Shown here piece by piece: positions 8,844 to 13,467 of a stretch of DNA of 13,467 nt. This DNA comes from Amoebophrya sp. AT5.2 (lineage: Eukaryota > Sar > Dinophyceae > Syndiniales > Amoebophryaceae), in contig RXOD01005551.1 in NCBI GenBank assembly GCA_005223375.1, positions 1 through 13,467 on the forward strand, written 5' to 3'. Position numbers and translations under genes: made by a program. The notes under the pieces were generated by a model. It was not told the origin of the DNA. It saw nothing but the letters and a program-made list of their open reading frames with translations, and did no database searches. The stretch's first letter is position 1; each line of letters opens with the position of its first letter.

Positions 8844-11800
8844 ATGCCGTCGCGCTCCCGTCCTCCGCGTCCCGCGCCTAAAACGATGCGCGGCATGCCA
8901 ACTAACACTACCGGTGCCGCGTCGACCACACTAGTGGAATTCGGCTCGAGCCCGTCGACCGACTACGGGACGATCGTCGCGCCGGTCTACGTCTCTCCCA
9001 GCGTGCACTTCGAGACGCTGTCGTCCGCCAAAGCAACGGCCACCGCCCCAATAAAAGCCGGAGAGATCATCGCGATCGAACACGGCTATTGCGAACAATG
9101 GGACGACGTGGAGTCGGGCGTATGGATGTGTCGGAACATGATGGCGGTAATCCTGGGCGACCCCTGGTTGTACAACGCGCTGCAGCCGCGCAAGGAGGTC
9201 GCTCTCGGGTCGAAGGGGGTGAGAAAAGACCTTTGGGATAGGGAATTCCTCTGGCAGTTTCTCAATGACAAAAATCTGGCGAAGCATCTGCAAGAAAAGA
9301 TCGACACGAGCATCGACCCAACGCCGAAGCAAACGCGCTCCGGGGAACGGTTGGCGTTGGGCGTTTTGTTGAAGTTGTGCCGAGTGCCGCGAGCGGTGCT
9401 GAAAGCGGATCGCGCAAACTGTTATGTCGAGGTGCTGCATCTTCTCGGCTTGCAGGATCATCTGGAAGTGGCGATGCGTGATGCAGGTCATGGGGCGAAG
9501 TGGGAGGCTTTGGTGCGAACGGGTCGTGTCTTGGAATCTTCTCTCCCTGGTTTGGTGTCGGACCCATATTTTGGGGCTTTGTTCGCAACCGAAGACATCG
9601 CAAAAGAGGAGGAGCTGTTCTTGTGTCCTCTCAAAAACAACGCGGATCATCTTCATGTAGTGGAGTTTCAGAAGGCAATGCAGAAGGCCGACGCGTGTCT
9701 CAACACCGGGCCCGCGACCAAGGCGGCGTTTACGGATTTCATCCTGCACCGCGTCACGGATTACGCATTGCAGAAGGAAACAGCGTGGATCCGTACGGTG
9801 CTTCGCAACCAGTTCCTTGCCCGCCACGGCGTCCGCAGAGTGCGGCAAATGCACCTGGGGGCCGAGCACCACGACCGCAAGCTTGAGCAAGTTGGTAAAG
9901 CAAGAAACGCGTGGTTTACCTTTCAGGTCAGTCGGACGTGGACCGACCTCCCACAGCGGCGCTACGGGGACCTCTGTAAGGAAGCGTGTGCGATGTCGTG
10001 CACCGGCGCCAGCGACGACAAGACCCTGCAGCATTTATACGGAGAAGTCGACCAACGGGCTTCCGAGGACTTTGGCGTGGCGGATTTCGTCAAGTCCGCT
10101 GACGTCATTCCGAGCAGCCAAGAGCTTTCCGCGCTGCAGACGGTAGAGATTGCCGGATTGGAAAACGCGCCAGAGTTGAACGGCAAGCTTGCCATGGTTT
10201 GGAACATCGGCGACGATTTTTCGACGCAGCCAACCCCAGTGCCGATGGATCTGAACTCGGCGAAACTGTGCGTAAGGATCTGCGACTTGCAGAAGTTTGT
10301 CGACGGAGGTAGTAGAAACGGCTTCGCCTTCGACTACAATCATCTTCCGATGAAGGTGCTGAAGCGGTCGAAAGTGACGAAGAGCGCAACCCGTGACGCC
10401 CGGCAGATGATAAGCAAAATCATCGAGAGCAGAACTGGCGGCAGTGATTTTTTGACGAACAGGCAGCTTTCATCCACGACGGACTACGACATGACGCGGG
10501 ATCCTGTGGACGCAGACAACACCCAACTAGACCGATTTGGCTGCGGTGCAGACGTCGCTGCCGAATTGTCTCACGGGCTGTACCAAGGCGTCACTGCAAT
10601 TACGCCTGAGGAGATCGCAACGATGTTCAGCTGCACCGAATCGGATGAAGTCACGACTACAAAGATGAGTGCTGGGACGAAAGACGACGACGCCGACGGT
10701 GGAACCGGAGGGCGAGGTGATGAGTTTTCGAAACCGAAATTTGCAGTGCGGCAGAAGTTTCAGGTTGGCGAGCGCGACTTCGTTCTGTTCCGCGCGGACT
10801 TAGAAGATAAGCGCTTGCAGAAGACGATGCTGCAAATGTTCGTGGACAACGATTTTCACCCCCTGAACGCGTTCCAGGCACTGAACCACTGCCTGCCCCC
10901 GCACTTCTACGAAACGATGAAAAAGCTGTTCGGAGAAAAGTATGCCCGGGAGCACTACACCGGCGCCATCAATGCCCGACGTGAAGGATTCGAGGCACCG
11001 CACCCGGCCGCGGAGGCTCTTTGTATTGCCGAAAAGCAGTCCGAGAAGATAGTCGCAATTCTGTACTACCACGTAGAAAAAGGCGGCATCGCCCTCGACC
11101 GGCCGGCCTCTTCTGATGAAATCGCAGCCGCCACGGGTCGTGATTCCGGCTCCCAGAACAAGAAAAGCTGGTGGGAGGAGAGGACGGCTGCCGTCGTGCC
11201 TGGCCTTTGGCAGCACTACTTCGCCGCGGATGAGATCATGGAGTACCCAGCACACGCGGGATTCTGTGTCCCGCAAATCTCGCCGCTCACTAGTGGAAGC
11301 CAGGTCCTCGCGCCGAGGGTGCTGGATTACGTGGACAATTTTTACTTGCAATACCGTTTAGTGGATGCGGCGTTTCGCGGGTTGGGGTTGGGCACCAGGC
11401 TGCTCCGGGAACTGCAGTGTGCGGTGGTGCACCACAGTCACACGACGTGCGCGCGGCCTGCAGTCCTCACGACCCAGGTTTTGCAGCTCATCAAATACCG
11501 GGACTGGTATGTGGAGAAACTGCAGTTCGTGCCGCCGAAAGAATACAACATCGTGCAGCACGTGCACAACTCGGTGTTCAACCTGATCTGGATCCCCGAG
11601 GACGTCCGCAAGAGCACGTTCCGCAAGAACGATCAATATCGGCGCTGCATGGCGCGCCCGATCAAATGCCCACTGGCTTATTTTGATTGGGCGTGTTTCC
11701 AGGAAATATTCGTGCATGCCCACCTGAGCCGTTGCAGCGAGACGGGACCGGACAAGGACGGACTCTTTCAGGGCACCCTCGGCGGGTTCAGCGGGGGCCA

Positions 11801-11915
11801 GAAGCGCGGCGTGCTGGACGAGGCGCAACTAAAGGGTTTGGATCTACTCAACATGGTCATGATGGCACAACAAAAAGATGGGCGGGCTTGGCCCGGGACC
11901 GGCGGGGGCTTGTAG
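8844..11915 (+). CDS. large intronless multidomain protein with C-terminal GNAT acetyltransferase domain
   Basis: The protein has 1023 residues in one open frame from ATG 8844 to TAG 11913-11915. C-terminal part: a GNAT fold spans about 633-900. Residues 633-660 (ERDFVLFRADLED) fit beta1/alpha1. CIAEKQSEKIVAILYYHV (about 726-743) fits beta2/beta3. RGLGLG at 845-850 is the acetyl-CoA pyrophosphate-binding R/QxxGxG/A motif. YRDWYVEKLQF (about 885-895) fits the final helix and strand. About 90 residues are inserted between beta3 and beta4. Middle: ELNGKLAMVWNIGDD and the following strand up to about 485 resemble a short SH3/KOW-like module. N-terminus: PIKAGEIIAIEHGY (69-82) with LYNALQPR (109-116) and ATEDIAKEEELFL (248-260) are reminiscent of the two edges of a SET domain. 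However, the NHSC motif and the catalytic Tyr region are not visible, so any methyltransferase activity is doubtful. The substrate is unknown. Upstream lie telomere-like motifs and an AACAG that could be a splice acceptor 10 nt before the ATG. The reality of the gene is near certain; the function is not. Confidence 0.88.
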   Translation: MPSRSRPPRPAPKTMRGMPTNTTGAASTTLVEFGSSPSTDYGTIVAPVYVSPSVHFETLSSAKATATAPIKAGEIIAIEHGYCEQWDDVESGVWMCRNMMAVILGDPWLYNALQPRKEVALGSKGVRKDLWDREFLWQFLNDKNLAKHLQEKIDTSIDPTPKQTRSGERLALGVLLKLCRVPRAVLKADRANCYVEVLHLLGLQDHLEVAMRDAGHGAKWEALVRTGRVLESSLPGLVSDPYFGALFATEDIAKEEELFLCPLKNNADHLHVVEFQKAMQKADACLNTGPATKAAFTDFILHRVTDYALQKETAWIRTVLRNQFLARHGVRRVRQMHLGAEHHDRKLEQVGKARNAWFTFQVSRTWTDLPQRRYGDLCKEACAMSCTGASDDKTLQHLYGEVDQRASEDFGVADFVKSADVIPSSQELSALQTVEIAGLENAPELNGKLAMVWNIGDDFSTQPTPVPMDLNSAKLCVRICDLQKFVDGGSRNGFAFDYNHLPMKVLKRSKVTKSATRDARQMISKIIESRTGGSDFLTNRQLSSTTDYDMTRDPVDADNTQLDRFGCGADVAAELSHGLYQGVTAITPEEIATMFSCTESDEVTTTKMSAGTKDDDADGGTGGRGDEFSKPKFAVRQKFQVGERDFVLFRADLEDKRLQKTMLQMFVDNDFHPLNAFQALNHCLPPHFYETMKKLFGEKYAREHYTGAINARREGFEAPHPAAEALCIAEKQSEKIVAILYYHVEKGGIALDRPASSDEIAAATGRDSGSQNKKSWWEERTAAVVPGLWQHYFAADEIMEYPAHAGFCVPQISPLTSGSQVLAPRVLDYVDNFYLQYRLVDAAFRGLGLGTRLLRELQCAVVHHSHTTCARPAVLTTQVLQLIKYRDWYVEKLQFVPPKEYNIVQHVHNSVFNLIWIPEDVRKSTFRKNDQYRRCMARPIKCPLAYFDWACFQEIFVHAHLSRCSETGPDKDGLFQGTLGGFSGGQKRGVLDEAQLKGLDLLNMVMMAQQKDGRAWPGTGGGL

Positions 11916-12864
11916 GAGGATGAAAAAAGTACTATGTTTGTATCAACGTATCAAACACTGCATATGCAACTGCAAACGAGTCGGCTCGTGGTTGCTGAGC
12001 GAGTAGATGCTTTTTGTCTCATTCTCATTCCAGATATACCGACTTCGAGCAGTCCTATAGGAAAGTAGTGCTTTTCATTGAAATCGTAGCCGTGCTGTCA
12101 ATGGCCGATCGCGAGCACCACCACCAAGACCAGCAGAGGTAAAGAAGTAAAAGTAACTAAATGCAAAAGCTGTGCGAGCGATGACGCCAACGAGCGTCTT
12201 GATATGAATGTTTCAATGTACTTGTTGCGCCAACCCCCGACCGAGTGGGTTGCGTCAGTTCGTCCACCCTGGCCTGACCTGACCTCGACTTGTACTCAAT
12301 TGCAAATAACACGAACAGCTGTATACATAGTAGTAGTTCTTTCCTCCTGATTGATATAGTGGCTTCAAAGAAAGCTTTCGACTTTATTCCCGTACTGCTG
12401 GTCCTGTTACTAGGTTCCTTCGCCTTTCATTTTGACAAGAAAATTGTAATGGTCCTCGAGAAAGTAAGAACTAACAGCAACAGCGGGCAATGTCATAATT
12501 TTTGTAGCAGGTGCAAGAGATCCTTCCCGCCTGACCTGAAGATTGTCCGTTGTAATTCTAAGAGCCTAGGACGACTACCAGCTCAGAATGAAAGCAAGAA
12601 CGCGATTCCATTTGTACCACATTTTCAGTCTCAGCATTTCGCGCAAAGGAAATTCTATCGCGAAACCGAAGCCGAACGTACGAAAGATGAAGCGAGTTTT
12701 TTGTTGTCCACATCCCAGCTGCATCGAAAAAATATAAATCCACAAGCTGCTTGGTGATGGTGGTACAAACTTTTATTTGTTCTGTAGATTGATATAGTCT
12801 TTCCTTTTATTTCATGGTTCTTGAAGTTCGTTGAAATTGAATTGTCTAGATTGATCTAGAATGG
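11916..12864. other. spacer after the GNAT gene, no supported gene
   Basis: AT content rises after the stop codon. A 155-codon frame (12290-12757) starts at a TTG, has its first ATG at 12449, uses AT-rich third positions unlike the neighbouring genes and shows no domain, so I do not call it. A 12-bp direct repeat, GATTGATATAGT, occurs at 12349-12360 and 12787-12798. TCTAGATTGATCTAGA is at 12845-12860. Confidence 0.45.
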
Positions 12865-13003
12865 CTAGCACAAACATAGTGCGAGAAGTTTATGGAGCTC
12901 AAAGCAGCTCCGGGTAATGGTGGACCGCTGCGCGGTGGCTTGACCCGATGAGTGAAGCTGCGGCTTCGCGTACCCAACCTACCCCAAACTTGTTCGGTGA
13001 GGT
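12865..13003. ncRNA. cluster of five consecutive stem-loops, possible structured RNA
   Basis: Five inverted repeats follow one another with little spacing. (1) CTAGCAC/GTGCGAG, 7-nt loop, one A-G mismatch, 12865-12885. (2) GGAGCT/AGCTCC, 6-nt loop, perfect, 12894-12911. (3) ACCGC/GCGGT, 3-nt loop, 12924-12936. (4) GAAGC/GCTTC, 4-nt loop TGCG, 12954-12967. (5) ACCTACC/GGTGAGGT with one bulged G, 12977-13003. Such a run is more than expected from ordinary spacer and could be a small RNA gene on either strand. It matches no tRNA, 5S, U-snRNA or spliced-leader pattern I know. No Sm site or obvious Pol III box was found. Confidence 0.3.
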
Positions 13004-13274
13004 GCTGAAGCTCTCGTCCCTCGAGCAAACTTCAGATGAAAAAACGAAAAAAATGCGCTTTTTGTTCTTGATACTGTGTCATTATTTTTGCTGCATTTTC
13101 TGGCATGCAGCATGGGAGCAAAAGATGATGTTCGCGCCCTTCATATCTGTGAGATCGATGAATCAAGCTTGCTATGCCAAATGTTGTCTGTGTGCCGCTC
13201 TCACTAGAAAAATACAGGAGTACCGGGCGGGCATGCCCATGGATTTGACTTGGCAACAAGTTTTATCCACATAG
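12948..13274 (+). CDS. doubtful open frame; possible first exon of the next gene
   Basis: An ATG at 12948 opens a 108-codon frame. The first 30 or so residues (MSEAAASRTQPTPNLFGEV...) use GC-rich codons like the real exons here. The rest is AT-rich and Cys/Phe-rich, unlike a protein exon. A GTGAGG at 12997 could be a splice donor. A pyrimidine tract ending GGCATGCAG at 13110 could be an acceptor, after which another frame reads GAKDDVRALHICEIDESS. I could not find a donor that joins these well in phase. It overlaps the stem-loop cluster, and both cannot be taken at face value. Confidence 0.18.
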   Translation: MSEAAASRTQPTPNLFGEVLKLSSLEQTSDEKTKKMRFLFLILCHYFCCIFWHAAWEQKMMFAPFISVRSMNQACYAKCCLCAALTRKIQEYRAGMPMDLTWQQVLST

Positions 13275-13285
13275 AGCATGCGGGT

Positions 13286-13313
13286 TTGGCGCCAAGCAAA
13301 TGCGCTTGCGCAT
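13286..13313. repeat. two adjacent palindromes
   Basis: TTGGCGCCAA (13286-13295) is a perfect 10-bp palindrome. Five bases later ATGCGCTTGCGCAT (13300-13313) has 6-bp arms around TT. They could be a dimeric protein-binding site or small hairpins. Confidence 0.6.
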
Positions 13314-13380
13314 ACTCGCCCACCCAGATTTGACTTGACTTGGCTCTCACTCGTCTCAAAACGAAAACTCTTCGTATAAT

Positions 13381-13388
13381 TATAAAAG
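13381..13388 (+). promoter_or_regulatory. TATA-like element
   Basis: TATAAAAG occurs in an AT-rich patch (GTATAATTATAAAAG) immediately upstream of a strong hairpin. It may position a start of transcription for RNA downstream. Typical dinoflagellates seldom use a TATA box, so this is a sequence match only. Confidence 0.25.
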
Positions 13389-13395
13389 TAACAAG

Positions 13396-13432
13396 AAGAG
13401 GGCGACGCCATAAGACGCCGCGCGCCCCTCTT
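13396..13432. other. strong GC-rich hairpin
   Basis: AAGAGGG (13396-13402) pairs with CCCTCTT (13426-13432). The pairing continues inward through CG and CG pairs, with small bulges, around GACGCCATAAGACGC. It could be the first stem of an RNA beginning at the TATA-like element, or part of a transcript end on the other strand. Confidence 0.45.
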
Positions 13433-13467
13433 GATGATCCCCAACCCCATGACCGACCTGACGCCGT

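Noticed and set aside
8931..10034. A 367-codon minus-strand ORF opposite the GNAT gene
   Set aside because: It is Arg/His/Gln-rich with no domain, as expected of the antisense of a GC-rich coding frame.
12290..12757. A 155-codon ORF with a hydrophobic stretch
   Set aside because: It begins at TTG, has AT-rich third positions unlike the real exons and shows no domain.
12865..13003. tRNA, 5S rRNA or spliceosomal RNA identity for the hairpin cluster
   Set aside because: There is no TTCGANNC T-loop, no cloverleaf spacing, no Sm-site motif and no conserved U-RNA sequence.

Overview
The window reads as nuclear DNA of a microbial eukaryote. The best guess is an alveolate of the dinoflagellate/syndinian kind, but this is inference. 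It rests on gene-dense DNA with every supported gene on the + strand, protein-coding exons with GC-rich third codon positions, GT...AG introns in one gene, very long intronless reading frames in two others, and TTTAGGG-type telomere-like motifs between genes. No rRNA, tRNA, CRISPR array or insertion sequence was recognised.

Layout. Positions 1-183 carry a reading frame open from the window edge that may be the end of an upstream gene. From 566 (or 827) to 4743 lies a multi-exon gene for a type II membrane protein with a large luminal or extracellular part. Its repeated beta-rich modules resemble the DUF3712/Tag1 (LEA-2-like) family. Two introns (2291-2460 and 2720-3022) fit canonical boundaries and phase. 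The part from about 3562 to 4078 shows coding signal moving between frames and probably contains more short introns. Positions 4744-5756 appear to be intergenic.

The second gene (5757-8192) is a single-exon Pus10-type tRNA pseudouridine synthase. Its C-terminal catalytic half is well conserved and its N-terminal half is divergent, with a Lys/Gly-rich insertion. A 650-bp spacer with two telomere-like patches follows. The third gene (8844-11915) is a single-exon 1023-residue protein with a C-terminal GNAT acetyltransferase fold, a short SH3/KOW-like module in the middle and a possible degenerate SET-like N-terminal region. I do not know its function.

The last 1.5 kb has no convincing gene. It does hold a run of five consecutive predicted stem-loops (12865-13003), a pair of palindromes (13286-13313), and a TATA-like element followed by a strong hairpin (13381-13432). 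These could mark a small RNA gene or the start of the next transcription unit.

The genes have no obvious shared pathway: one is a membrane protein, one a tRNA-modifying enzyme and one a putative acetyltransferase. The arrangement looks like an ordinary unidirectional gene array rather than an operon or defence island. The least explained items are the multidomain GNAT protein and the hairpin cluster.
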